Assembly (NCBI RefSeq): GCF_023169885.1
Contig: NZ_AP025516.1
Span: forward strand, 3,141,501-3,205,500
DNA from: Desulfofustis limnaeus
Lineage (GTDB): Bacteria > Desulfobacterota > Desulfobulbia > Desulfobulbales > Desulfocapsaceae
DNA length: 64,000 bases
Reading direction: 5' to 3'
Both the position numbers and the translations under genes were made by a program. Below, piece by piece: positions 1 to 7,983 of this stretch; position 1 is the first letter of the stretch; each line of letters opens with the position of its first letter. The notes under the pieces are model-generated. The model had not been told where the DNA came from, searched no databases, and was given only the letters and a program-made list of their open reading frames with translations.

Positions 1-6
1 GCACCA

Positions 7-900
7 GTGGCACGAGCTTCTCAGGCAACCGGCGCGCGCAGCTGCCTGCTGATCCTGGTTCTCTGTATCCTGTTGGTTACGACGGCGGCGGTGGCCCGCG
101 AGGTGCCGCCGCTGCAGGGTCGGGTCAACGACCTGGTCGGCATGCTCTCGCCGGCCACCATAAACCAGTTGGAATCGGTTCTGGCCGACCTGGAGGTCAG
201 CGACTCGACCCAGATCGCGGTGCTGATCATCGATTCGCTGCAGGGAGACAGCCTTGAGGATTACTCTCTACGGGTCGCCGAACAGTGGCAGATCGGTCAG
301 AAGGGCCGCGACAACGGGGCTCTGTTATTGGTCGTCCGCGACGATCGCAAACTGCGTATCGAAGTTGGTTACGGCCTGGAAGGCGTCCTCACCGATCTGG
401 TCGCCGGCCGCATCATCCGCAGCGTCATCACGCCCCACTTTCGTCTGGGCAATTTCAACCAGGGAGTCATCGACGGGGTCGGTGCCATGATCAGCGCCGT
501 CAGAGGCGAATTTCAGGCCGATGTCGAAAAACGACAGACCGGTCCTGCCGGAGTCGACCCGGGCGGTCTGCTGGTTTTTCTGATGGTCATTCTGTCGTTC
601 ATCGGATCACTGTTCCGCCGCGCCAAACCGCTTGCCGCTGTCGCCGGCGGCATCGTCGTGCCGACACTCGCCTTTCTGCTTTTTGGTATCACCGGTATGG
701 TGTTGCTGCTGCTCATCCCGGTCGGTATCATCGGCGGCCTGGTGGCCGCCTCGATCATGGGCCAGGCCGGAACCCGGCGGGGCAGCTCGGGTGGATTCTT
801 TCCATCCGGCACCACGTTCGGTGGCGGATTCGGCGGTGGTGGCGGTTTCAGTGGCGGCGGTGGCGGCTTCGGCGGCGGTGGCGCCTCGGGAGGCTGGTAG
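7..900 (+). CDS. TPM-domain membrane protein with Gly-rich tail (YgcG-like)
   Basis: About 297 residues: a hydrophobic signal-like segment (roughly residues 13-30), a TPM domain (about 33-165, starting VNDLVGMLSP and including VEVGYGLEG-type residues and a conserved RIIRSVITPHF segment), one or two membrane segments (about 183-250) and a C-terminal tail almost entirely Gly, Phe and Ser. Known TPM proteins of this architecture are exported or membrane-anchored and of uncertain biochemical role; some TPM domains have been linked to acid phosphatase activity or photosystem repair. The GTG at position 7 is only the first start visible, and the window begins six bases earlier, so the true start may lie outside. 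It is followed after 6 bases by a second TPM gene, so the two are probably cotranscribed. Confidence 0.75.
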   Translation: MARASQATGARSCLLILVLCILLVTTAAVAREVPPLQGRVNDLVGMLSPATINQLESVLADLEVSDSTQIAVLIIDSLQGDSLEDYSLRVAEQWQIGQKGRDNGALLLVVRDDRKLRIEVGYGLEGVLTDLVAGRIIRSVITPHFRLGNFNQGVIDGVGAMISAVRGEFQADVEKRQTGPAGVDPGGLLVFLMVILSFIGSLFRRAKPLAAVAGGIVVPTLAFLLFGITGMVLLLLIPVGIIGGLVAASIMGQAGTRRGSSGGFFPSGTTFGGGFGGGGGFSGGGGGFGGGGASGGW

Positions 901-906
901 ACAACG

Positions 907-1557
907 ATGAAAACCCTGGCCCAGAAATTTCTCACCGAAGAAGAACAGCAGCGGATCACAGCGGCAGTCCGCCAGGCGGAACGGCAGACCACCGGCGAAA
1001 TCGTGCCGATGGTAGTCTCGTCCAGCCATGAATACCCCTTGGCACCAGTGATCGGCGGTGCGGTTCTGGCCCTACCCCTGGGTCTGCTCGGCAGCCGCCT
1101 CATAGCGCACTATTTCTGGCTGGGGATCGATCAGCTCTGGCTGTTTTTCCTCTGCTTCCTGCCCTTCTTCGTTCTCGGTCATCAGGTGGGTAAACGGGTG
1201 CCGGCCCTGATGCGCCTGTTCCTCCTGTCCCGCCAGGCCGAAGAAGAGGTGGCGAAAGCGGCCGCGCTTGCCTTTTTCACCGAAAAGCTCTACCAGACCA
1301 AAGCCGAAAACGGCATTCTTCTTTATGTCTCGGTCCTGGAACAGCGGGTCTGGGTGCTTGGCGACCGCGGCATCAACGAAAAAATCGACCAGCAGCGCTG
1401 GCAGGAAATCGTCTCGCTGGTAGTCGACGGAGTCAAGGCCGGCAACCAATGCGACGCCATCTGCAACGCCGTCTCCCGCATCGGAGCGATCCTGAAGGAA
1501 TCGTTTCCTATCGCGCCGGGCGACAAAAACGAACTGCACAACCTGATCATCCGATAA
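907..1557 (+). CDS. TPM-domain protein, two membrane segments
   Basis: 216 residues. The N-terminal part (about 5-40, with TGEIVPMVV) and the part after the membrane hairpin (about 105-190, with YVSVLEQRVWVLGDRGI) match the split TPM-domain membrane protein family often found next to YgcG-like proteins and LemA. Two hydrophobic segments lie at about residues 45-65 and 75-100. The ATG is six bases after the stop of the preceding TPM gene, indicating an operon. The specific function is unknown; the pair may act together at the membrane. Confidence 0.75.
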   Translation: MKTLAQKFLTEEEQQRITAAVRQAERQTTGEIVPMVVSSSHEYPLAPVIGGAVLALPLGLLGSRLIAHYFWLGIDQLWLFFLCFLPFFVLGHQVGKRVPALMRLFLLSRQAEEEVAKAAALAFFTEKLYQTKAENGILLYVSVLEQRVWVLGDRGINEKIDQQRWQEIVSLVVDGVKAGNQCDAICNAVSRIGAILKESFPIAPGDKNELHNLIIR

Positions 1558-1587
1558 CCAGCAGTACTGAACAAGATAGCCAGATAG

Positions 1588-3513
1588 ATGCCAGAATCAT
1601 CCCGTCCAGACGCAAGCCGCCACTCATTCTATCAGGGTAAACATATCCTCGTCACTGGAGCCTCCGGCGGTCTCGGTTCGGCGCTCATGCGCCGGCTCGT
1701 TGAACCGGCGGCCGTGCTCGTCCTGCACGCCCGCCTGGAGCAGCATCTCGAGACAGTAGTGTCGTCTCTGCCGCACCGCGATAAAATTATTCCCCTGGCC
1801 GCCGACCTCTCCGTGCCCGGAGAGGCGGCAGCGCTTGCCAAACGGGCACTGGCCGCCGCCGGGCGCATCGACCTGCTGGTCAACAATGCCGGCATCGGCT
1901 ACTTCGCCCTGATGGAAGAGACCGAGGAAGAGAGGATCCGCCATCTCTTCGAGGTCAATACGTTCTCACCCCTGATGCTGATCCAGGAATTGCTCCCGTC
2001 GATGATCAGGCGTGGTTCCGGACGCATCGCCAACATCGTCTCCAGTGCCGGCAGGGTGCCGATACCGACGGTTGGGGTCTATGGCGGCAGCAAGTCGGCC
2101 CTGGCGGTGATGGCCAACACCATGCGCCTCGAGTTGGAGCCGAAAGGGATCGACATCGTCAACATCTATCCGGGCACCATCAATAACTCCTTCGAGCGAA
2201 ACGCCATGCGGGAGTCCGATCGCCCCGGACTCTGCCCGACCGTCGATTGCGGCGATGATGACGAACTCATCGCCGAACAGGTATTGACGGCCGCCTCCGG
2301 CCCGCCCGGAGAAGTCTGGCTGGAGCGCACGGGCCGAATCATGGCCCTGGCAGCCATCGCTTGGCCCACCGTGGTGGACAATCGGCTCAAGCACCTGCGG
2401 GACAAGACGCTCAGCCAGACCGACCGCATCAAACCACCGGAATTCAGACGCTGGCGTCTGTGGCAGCTGGAATCGAGCTTTGCCTGCAATCTGCGCTGCA
2501 TCATGTGCCCCTGGGAAGGGGTCCGCCGCTCGGCTACAAACGGCGGCCACATGAGCGATCAGGTCTGGCAGGCTCTTGTTCCCTACCTCAACGAGGTGAA
2601 ATCCATCGATTTCACCGGCGGCGGTGAACCGCTGCTGCAGAAGAATCTGCTCAGTTGGATCCGACAAGCACGGACCGCCGGCTGTGAAGCCGGCTTTCTG
2701 ACCAACGGGCTCCTGCTGAACGAAGAGACGATAGAGAGTTTGCTTGACACCGGCGTTACCTGGATCGGTATCTCCCTGGACGGCGCGGACCAAGAAACCT
2801 ATGAAACGATCCGTCGCGGCTCCGATTTCGCCCGAGTCTGCGCCAATATCACCACCCTCACTTCCCGACGGATCGACCGCCGCCCTTTGGTCATGATCAA
2901 CTTCGTCATCATGACCGGCAATCATCAGCAACTGGAGAAGATGATCGACCTGGCCGAACGGCTCGGGGTCGACCAAGTGAACTTCAAACAATGCGACGTG
3001 ATCCGGGGCAACCACGGGAAAACCTTCGGCCTGTTCGCCGACCGCGAGACCAAACAGATACGCCAGTTACAAAAAGCCCTCAAAAAGGCCGAGCGGCGAG
3101 CCCGCAAACGTGGCATCCGTACCACGTCCTTTTCCTTCACCCCGGAGGAGATGCCGGTCTGCGATCAGGACCCGCGAGACTCGCTGTTCATTCGCCATGA
3201 CGGGACCGTCGCCCCGTGCATCAATCTGGCCATCAGCGGCCCCTCGAGCTTTTTCGGCCGAGATGTCACGTTTCCCAGTGTTCATTACGGCCGTTTACCC
3301 GATATGAGCCTTGACGAGATCTGGCAGAGCGACGCCTGCATCTTCTATCGACGCCGATTCGAGCAACGGGTGCAGGCCCATGACGGCTCCCTGGCGGCGG
3401 CCGACATCGGTCACGACCTGATTAAGATGAAGGAGGCCTTCGCCGCTGCCGTCGAGGCCATGCCGGAGGCGCCGGAAGGGTGCCGGACTTGCCATTACCT
3501 CTACGATGTGTAA
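1588..3513 (+). CDS. Fusion of short-chain dehydrogenase and radical SAM/SPASM-like enzyme
   Basis: 641 residues in one uninterrupted frame. The N-terminal half (about 10-265) is a classical SDR: TGASGGLG nucleotide-binding loop, NNAGIG, a Ser in VSSAG and the YGGSK catalytic Tyr/Lys. The C-terminal half (about 285-641) is a radical SAM domain with the cluster motif CNLRCIMC near residue 300, the GGGEPLL motif of the SAM-binding strand, and a C-terminal Cys-containing region (CDQDP...APCINL...CRTCHYLYDV) like a SPASM or twitch auxiliary-cluster domain. The two activities are normally on separate proteins, so the fusion suggests sequential steps on one substrate, with the radical SAM half oxidising or rearranging and the SDR half handling a carbonyl or alcohol. 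The substrate cannot be inferred. A histidine phosphatase follows 99 bases downstream. Confidence 0.85.
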   Translation: MPESSRPDASRHSFYQGKHILVTGASGGLGSALMRRLVEPAAVLVLHARLEQHLETVVSSLPHRDKIIPLAADLSVPGEAAALAKRALAAAGRIDLLVNNAGIGYFALMEETEEERIRHLFEVNTFSPLMLIQELLPSMIRRGSGRIANIVSSAGRVPIPTVGVYGGSKSALAVMANTMRLELEPKGIDIVNIYPGTINNSFERNAMRESDRPGLCPTVDCGDDDELIAEQVLTAASGPPGEVWLERTGRIMALAAIAWPTVVDNRLKHLRDKTLSQTDRIKPPEFRRWRLWQLESSFACNLRCIMCPWEGVRRSATNGGHMSDQVWQALVPYLNEVKSIDFTGGGEPLLQKNLLSWIRQARTAGCEAGFLTNGLLLNEETIESLLDTGVTWIGISLDGADQETYETIRRGSDFARVCANITTLTSRRIDRRPLVMINFVIMTGNHQQLEKMIDLAERLGVDQVNFKQCDVIRGNHGKTFGLFADRETKQIRQLQKALKKAERRARKRGIRTTSFSFTPEEMPVCDQDPRDSLFIRHDGTVAPCINLAISGPSSFFGRDVTFPSVHYGRLPDMSLDEIWQSDACIFYRRRFEQRVQAHDGSLAAADIGHDLIKMKEAFAAAVEAMPEAPEGCRTCHYLYDV

Positions 3514-3612
3514 GCGGGGAACACGGCGGATCGGGCCGGCGACATTCCGGCTTGCCGGCCGTTTGCGGTGCAGCGAAAAGTTCCATACCACCCGTCGGGG
3601 AGTGAGCCATCT

Positions 3613-4212
3613 ATGGGCATTATCTATTTGATCCGGCACGGAGAAATACCCCAAAGCGCGCCCCGGCGCTTCATCGGCCAACGTGACCTCCCGCTGACCG
3701 ACAAGGGTAAGCTGCAAATCGCCCGACTCGCCCCGTTTCTTCTGGCCCGATCGGTGGGGCGGGTGGTCTGCAGTCCGCTCTCCAGGTGTGTGGACAGCGC
3801 CCGCATCATCTGTCTGCGTCTGGAGTGCCAACCGGAAATTCAGCCAGCGCTAAAGGAAATCGGCCTGGGCGGCTGGGAAGGACTGCGGGTCAGCGATGTT
3901 CGCGCTCGCTACCCAGGTAGCTACGAGGCTCGGGGACGCGATATCGCCGGTTTTCGGCCGCCGGGTGGCGAGAGTTTCGCCGATCTGCAGGAACGGGTCT
4001 GGCCGGCCTTTACCACGCTAGCCAATGAGACCGAGACGGCCACCGCCATCGTCGCCCACGCCGGGGTCAACCGAGTGATACTGTGCCGCCTCCTCGATAT
4101 TCCCTTGGCCAATCTCGTGCATCTCGAGCAGGATTACGGCTGTCTCAACGTCATCGAAACGGACAAGGGAACCTTTCGTGTCCGTCGTCTCAACTGTCTG
4201 ACCGGTCGCTAA
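3613..4212 (+). CDS. Histidine phosphatase family protein (CobC/phosphoglycerate mutase-like)
   Basis: 199 residues from the ATG preceded by GGGGAGTGA, chosen over an upstream in-frame start because the family begins at the catalytic strand. The phosphate pocket RHGE is at residues 8-11, followed by RFIGQRDLPLTDKG and, near residue 155, the second catalytic His in VAHAGVNR. The RFxGxxDxPLTxxG pattern resembles alpha-ribazole phosphatase (CobC) and small-molecule phosphatases; no cobalamin biosynthesis genes are adjacent, so substrate specificity stays open. It follows the SDR/radical SAM gene on the same strand. Confidence 0.85.
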   Translation: MGIIYLIRHGEIPQSAPRRFIGQRDLPLTDKGKLQIARLAPFLLARSVGRVVCSPLSRCVDSARIICLRLECQPEIQPALKEIGLGGWEGLRVSDVRARYPGSYEARGRDIAGFRPPGGESFADLQERVWPAFTTLANETETATAIVAHAGVNRVILCRLLDIPLANLVHLEQDYGCLNVIETDKGTFRVRRLNCLTGR

Positions 4213-4219
4213 CAAAATA

Positions 4220-4485
4220 AGGTTCATCCGGATTGAGCGTACTTTTTTGAGTTACCGGCAAAGAACCCGGCTAAGGGCATCGCTTCCAAACGCTGCTCTT
4301 CGGCCTGGTCGCCGTCACACCACGGCTGACAGACAGGCCATCCATGGCCCGCTGTCAGTTGCGGACGTCCTGTCCGCAACCCTTCGGGCCTGCTGTGACG
4401 CGCCGACGGGCCTCCGCGAGGCGTTTTCCAGCGATACCCGCCGCCTCCCCGGTTGCAGAGACGTACGCTTGAGTCGGATGAACCT
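4220..4485. mobile_element. 266-bp foldback element resembling a MITE, with 6-bp target duplication
   Basis: The ends (4220-4242 and 4463-4485) are 23-base inverted repeats, both beginning AGGTTCATCCG and ending AGCGTAC on their own strand, differing only in the central five bases. They are flanked directly by AAAATA on both sides (4214-4219 and 4486-4491), as expected of a target-site duplication. The interior continues as an imperfect palindrome: around 4273-4320 it pairs with about 4390-4450 (shared blocks ATCGCT, AAACGC, GGCC, CGTCACA). The centre has two hairpins, CTGACAG/CTGTCAG and GTTGCGGAC/GTCCGCAAC. There is no credible gene inside. It sits between convergent genes. A non-autonomous foldback MITE is the simplest explanation; the mobilising transposase is not in view. 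Confidence 0.7.
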
Positions 4486-4504
4486 AAAATAAGTCCCTTA
4501 CCGC

Positions 4505-5338
4505 TCAGACGACCAGCGACAGTCCGGCGTGGCCGCGCAGTACCTGACAGCTCAGCTGCCGCTCAAGATAATCCACGGCTGCATCGCCGGTACAATGACA
4601 GGCCACCAACCGCTCAATCTGCAAATCGTTGAGCGCTGCCACGGTCTTTTCCAGGCGTTCCTGGCCGGCATGGAGGAGGTGGAGCCCCCCGATGATCGTA
4701 TGGATCCGCCGCTCGCCGGTGATCTCCATGATCGCCTCGGCGGTGTTGACGATGCCCGCATGGGCACAGCCGACACAGATCACCAACCCTGTATCGCAGC
4801 GAAGCCACATGGCGATGTCGTCATCGATCAGATCCGGTCGCGACCCCGATTGATCAAAGAAATAAGGGGCGCCGGGGTCCTCGAACGTGGTTTTTCGGGG
4901 AATCGGACCGGTAATGCCGATGTCTTCGGTCATCGAGATCGGCCGCGTCAGCCAGCAGATCCGTTCCTCGGGCAACCGGTCCAGGGACTGCATGGATAAT
5001 TCCGGCATTCGCACCGGCTCGATGTTTTTTCCTTGCCGCAATACATAACGGGGCTGGAGGGCTGCCTGATGAATATAGACACGAGCGCCGACAGCGCGTT
5101 CCAAAACAGGGGCAATTCCGCCGGTGTGATCGTAGTGGCCGTGACTCACGACCAGGTCGGTGACCCGCGCCAAGTCGAAACCGAGGGCCTCGCTGTTGGG
5201 TAGCAAGCCCTTACTTTCACCGGTGTCGAAGAGGATGACCCGTTCACCGGACTCAAGCCACAGAGCATAGCCGTGCTCGGCGACCAGGCCGTCGGCAGCC
5301 CGGTTGTCGACCAGCACGGTCAGTTTTGTCGTTGTCAT
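4505..5338 (-). CDS. MBL-fold metallohydrolase (MJ0296-like)
   Basis: 277 residues from an ATG that overlaps the stop of the upstream gene (ATGA), which selects this start over a longer one. It carries the metallo-beta-lactamase signature SHGHYDHTGG (about residues 67-76), an early DTG motif, a CVGCAHAG loop supplying the next metal ligand, GGLHLL and a terminal HC segment. The arrangement resembles the MBL family annotated as 7,8-dihydropterin-6-methyl-4-(beta-D-ribofuranosyl)-aminobenzene-5'-phosphate synthase relatives, whose bacterial roles are mostly unknown. Translationally coupled to a membrane-anchored IscU/NifU-N-like protein. Confidence 0.8.
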   Translation of the reverse strand: MTTTKLTVLVDNRAADGLVAEHGYALWLESGERVILFDTGESKGLLPNSEALGFDLARVTDLVVSHGHYDHTGGIAPVLERAVGARVYIHQAALQPRYVLRQGKNIEPVRMPELSMQSLDRLPEERICWLTRPISMTEDIGITGPIPRKTTFEDPGAPYFFDQSGSRPDLIDDDIAMWLRCDTGLVICVGCAHAGIVNTAEAIMEITGERRIHTIIGGLHLLHAGQERLEKTVAALNDLQIERLVACHCTGDAAVDYLERQLSCQVLRGHAGLSLVV

Positions 5339-5808
5339 ATCTGCAGTTCCTCGCCGCGCTCTGCCGCCGATTGCTGCGGGGCAGCGTTTTTCGGCGGATT
5401 GGCGTGTGTTTGTTGATCCTTCAGGTAATTCTTTATCGCCTGTTGCATGGTGGTTTCGGCTAGCTGGGCGCAATGCAGATGCGACTCGGGGAGACTGCCC
5501 ACTTCCTCGATCACATCCATCATGGTGACTTTTGCCAGGCGCTGCACCTCTTTTCCGTAAGCCAGGCGGGCTGCGGCATCCACACAACTCCGGCTGGTGG
5601 CACAGCCGTCGGTCCAGGCGTGGGTCTCGACTACCCGGTCCTGGTGAATCTTGAAGGCCAGTTCCATGGTATCACCGCAGTTACCGGTGATGCGAGCATG
5701 AGCATCCGGATCCGTCATGGTCGACGAAAAGAAATAGCTCAGCCCATACCAGACCGCCACAAAAGCGAAAAGAACCCCAACCAGAACCAGAAAACCACCC
5801 AGAGTCAT
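5335..5808 (-). CDS. Membrane-anchored IscU/NifU N-domain-like protein
   Basis: 157 residues. One hydrophobic segment at about residues 4-28 (LVLVGVLFAFVAVWYGLSYFF) is followed by an IscU/NifU N-terminal type domain. The three cysteines expected of an iron-sulfur scaffold can be placed: GNCGDTMEL (about 43-50), DGCATS (about 68-73) and HLHCAQLAE (about 112-120). The C-terminus is low complexity and rich in Gln and Ala. Known IscU-like scaffolds are soluble, so the anchor is unusual. The stop overlaps the ATG of the MBL-fold gene, so the two are translationally coupled. Confidence 0.75.
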   Translation of the reverse strand: MTLGGFLVLVGVLFAFVAVWYGLSYFFSSTMTDPDAHARITGNCGDTMELAFKIHQDRVVETHAWTDGCATSRSCVDAAARLAYGKEVQRLAKVTMMDVIEEVGSLPESHLHCAQLAETTMQQAIKNYLKDQQTHANPPKNAAPQQSAAERGEELQI

Positions 5809-5842
5809 GGACTTGATCTACCCCATCAGCAACATTTTCACG

Positions 5843-6253
5843 TCAAGCCGCGGCAGCATGGGCCTCGACGATACGTCCCTGCACATAGGCAACCAGTGAC
5901 GAGTCGGTCCCCTCTATATCGAAGCAGTGGCCGTCCTCACCCAGCAAACCACCGGGAACGAAATCACCCCGCTGCTCCGGATCGGTTATGGCCTGTCCAT
6001 AGAAGCAGACGGAAAGCCATCGGGGTTCGTCGTCGATCACATCAACCATGACGAACAACGGCCGAACGGTCCGCTCCTGACGAACACCGCGCAGAGAGTA
6101 ACTGACTCCGGGCCGGGCATGAAACTCCAGTCTACTATCGGCCAGACCCTGCAGTTGTTTCAGAAAAAGCAGAAAAATATCCCTGGCCGGTGCCGAAGAT
6201 GACGGCCACTCCTGAACGAACGTTTCGATCTGCTGTTGAGAGGTATCCACCAT
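5843..6253 (-). CDS. Conserved hypothetical protein
   Basis: About 136 residues from the ATG beginning MVDTSQQQIETFV; upstream in-frame starts would give up to 172 residues, but the added sequence looks non-coding. It has no transmembrane segment, and the composition suggests a small cytosolic alpha/beta protein. The conserved-looking stretch is EFHARPGVSYSLRG (about residues 45-58), then VMVDVIDDEPRWLSVCFY. I do not recognise a named family or catalytic motif. It lies 34 bases upstream of the IscU-like gene on the same strand, so it may be the first gene of that small operon. Confidence 0.55.
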   Translation of the reverse strand: MVDTSQQQIETFVQEWPSSSAPARDIFLLFLKQLQGLADSRLEFHARPGVSYSLRGVRQERTVRPLFVMVDVIDDEPRWLSVCFYGQAITDPEQRGDFVPGGLLGEDGHCFDIEGTDSSLVAYVQGRIVEAHAAAA

Positions 6254-6676
6254 ATCGCCTGTAACCATGTGATTGTGAGTGGCTGTATGACCAATCTCGC
6301 TTCTGAACATATGCCCAATTGAGGAGGTTGCTATACTACATCTCCACCGCTTCCCTGTCAACGACTGTTGGTCGCCACTACAGTCCGTCGTATCAAGCCC
6401 ACGAACCTACCACACTGTGTTATTGATAATTTTTATCAAATGAGTTTATCTCCCATGTGGTGCAGGTTGCAAAGAGCGCTATCTCTGCATCATGCTCGTT
6501 TGCTGACGATTCGCTTCCCGCCCGGTCTTTTTGAGGCAGTCAAGCCGGCGGCCGGGCCCCGGATAGACGGATCGTCACGCAGGTGAAGGAAGCACGCTTC
6601 CGGCTGGCACTTGTCCGCCGGGGGCGATCGGTCGCGCCCGGAAGGCGTGACATGAATCTTTTCCGAGGAGGCGTCT
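6254..6676. other. Intergenic region between divergent genes
   Basis: About 420 bases between the divergent hypothetical gene and the selenoperoxiredoxin. It holds a perfect 17-bp inverted repeat (listed separately) and a GC-rich stretch at about 6535-6600. The short open frames here have no plausible start context or composition and I see no RNA gene. Confidence 0.5.
6423..6439. promoter_or_regulatory. Candidate Fur/PerR-like operator
   Basis: TTGATAATTTTTATCAA is a perfect 7-bp inverted repeat with a 3-base spacer in an AT-rich patch between divergent genes, about 240 bases upstream of the selenoperoxiredoxin. Its AT-rich GATAAT/TTATC half-sites resemble Fur-family boxes. Assignment to a peroxide- or iron-responsive regulator is an inference. 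Confidence 0.4.
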
Positions 6677-7396
6677 ATGGCGCAAGAAGAACAAGTAGGC
6701 TGTGCCCGGCCAACCGGAGGAGTGGTTGGGGAACCGGAGCCCGAAAAGGCGGCACCGGCAAAGGACAAACCAGTTAAGGAGAAACGTATGCTTACCGTTG
6801 GTCAGAAAGTGCCGGATTTTTCCGCTCCCGGCTATCACAAGGGTTCTTTTGTTACTATCAAGCTGTCAGATTATCTGGGTAAGTGGGTCGTGCTCTGCTT
6901 TTATCCCGGTGACTTCACCTTCGTCTGAGCTACCGAGATTTCGGCGGTCGCCGAAAAATTTCCGGAATTTCAGAAGCTTGGTGTAGAGGTCTTATCTATG
7001 TCCATCGACTCCATGTTCGTGCACAAGATGTGGGATGACGACGAATTGAGCAAGATGGTCGCAGGCGGTATTCCGTTCCCCATGCTCTCCGATGCCGGCG
7101 GCAAAGTCGGCACCGCCTACGGTGTCTTTGACGAGAATGCCGGGGTTGAGGCACGGGGCCGGTTCATCATCGATCCGGATGGTGTTCTGCAGGGATTCGA
7201 GGTCTTGACGCCGCCCGTCGGCAGGAATGTCAACGAAACCATCCGCCAGATCCAGGCATTTCAACTGATCCGGGAGACCAAAGGCGCCGAGGCGACACCG
7301 TCCGGCTGGCGACCCGGGAAGAAGACTCTGAAGCCGGGTATCAATTTGGTAGGAAAAGTCTGGCAGGAGTGGAAGACCTCCCAAGCCTTCGATTAA
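6677..7396 (+). CDS. Selenocysteine peroxiredoxin (AhpC/1-Cys-like), in-frame TGA read as Sec
   Basis: 239 residues when TGA at 6926-6928 is read as Sec84. The context is PGDFTFV-Sec-ATE, where the peroxiredoxin family has the peroxidatic Cys (FTFVCPTE), and the frame continues for 155 more residues of clear family sequence. A SECIS-type hairpin follows. The C-terminal position where AhpC has its resolving Cys (CPxxW) reads TPSGW, so a thiol partner such as glutathione, thioredoxin or Cys9 of the N-terminal extension would be needed. The role is reduction of hydrogen or organic peroxides in an anaerobe. Two starts have good ribosome sites: 6677 (GAGGAGG) and 6788 (AAGGAG), the latter giving a form without the 37-residue Pro/Ala/Lys-rich leader. 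Confidence 0.9.
6939..6956 (+). promoter_or_regulatory. SECIS element of the selenoperoxiredoxin
   Basis: TTTCGGC-GGTC-GCCGAAA: a perfect 7-bp stem with a GGUC apical loop, starting 10 bases after the TGA, so the loop begins 17 bases downstream. This spacing and the loop guanines match bacterial SECIS elements recognised by SelB, such as that of E. coli fdhF. Confidence 0.85.
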
Positions 7397-7421
7397 CCTG
7401 CACTCAACCGCCTTCGCGCAC

Positions 7422-7457
7422 GCTGCGCGATCATCCTCTTCCGGGCGATCGCGCAGC
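7422..7457. terminator. Hairpin between convergent genes, probable bidirectional terminator
   Basis: GCTGCGCGATC and GATCGCGCAGC form a perfect 11-bp stem around a 14-base loop. It is placed between the stop of the peroxiredoxin and the stop of the convergent TrmO-like gene. There is no long T tract on either side, so termination efficiency is uncertain. Confidence 0.5.
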
Positions 7458-7493
7458 ATCACTGTTCTGGGCGCCACCCGGTCGCACCCCCCT

Positions 7494-7961
7494 TCAGATA
7501 AACCGGTCGTCCGAGCGCTTATGGCTGATGGTGGCTGCATCGGCCCGCATCCAGCCGGAGCGGCAATCACCAACCTCATCAAAAGCCTTCACATAGGGCT
7601 TGATGTCAAGCAGCGGCGTACCGTCGAGAATATCGACTCCTCGTACCGTCAATCGGTTGCCCGTCACCGCGACCAGTTCCACAATGGATAGCCCGATATG
7701 GTTCGGCCGCAGCGGCGAACGCGTGGCAAACACCCCCCGGGGCTCCGAGTCGAGAAAAGGGACCACCGTCAATTGCATGCGCCGGGCCTGATGAAACTGG
7801 TAAAGCAGATAGATGTGGCTGAATCCGTCGAGATCGGCAAGACCTTCGAGATAGGACTCCGCCACGATGACAGTACCGGTTACGGCAGCCCCGCCCTTCG
7901 GCTGGATCGGCATGTCTTCCAGACGCTGGAAGGGGGTGTGGATGACACCAATCGGTTTCAT
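7494..7961 (-). CDS. TrmO/TsaA-like (VirR-type) methyltransferase family protein
   Basis: 155 residues from the ATG of MKPIGVIHTPF. Family landmarks are IGVIHTPF at the start, DLDGFSHIYLLYQFH in the middle, FATRSPLRPNHIGLS (the conserved RSPxRPNxIGxS loop that binds S-adenosylmethionine in this fold) and GVDILDGTPLLDIKPYV. Members methylate t6A37 of tRNA (TrmO); this one has the length of the single-domain archaeal-type members and lacks the C-terminal domain of E. coli TrmO, so its exact substrate is less sure. It lies 22 bases downstream of the binding-protein gene. Confidence 0.75.
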   Translation of the reverse strand: MKPIGVIHTPFQRLEDMPIQPKGGAAVTGTVIVAESYLEGLADLDGFSHIYLLYQFHQARRMQLTVVPFLDSEPRGVFATRSPLRPNHIGLSIVELVAVTGNRLTVRGVDILDGTPLLDIKPYVKAFDEVGDCRSGWMRADAATISHKRSDDRFI

Positions 7962-7983
7962 GGACGTCTCACCACCACCCAGG

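Noticed and set aside
784-897. Short tandem GGC-rich repeat at the end of the first gene as a DNA repeat
   Set aside because: It is the codon-level consequence of a Gly-rich protein tail common in this family.
4247-4492. 81-codon ORF inside the foldback element
   Set aside because: It lies entirely within the palindromic MITE and has no ribosome site or protein-like composition.
6368-6586. Short ORF upstream of the selenoperoxiredoxin
   Set aside because: No ribosome site, atypical composition, and it overlaps the candidate operator.
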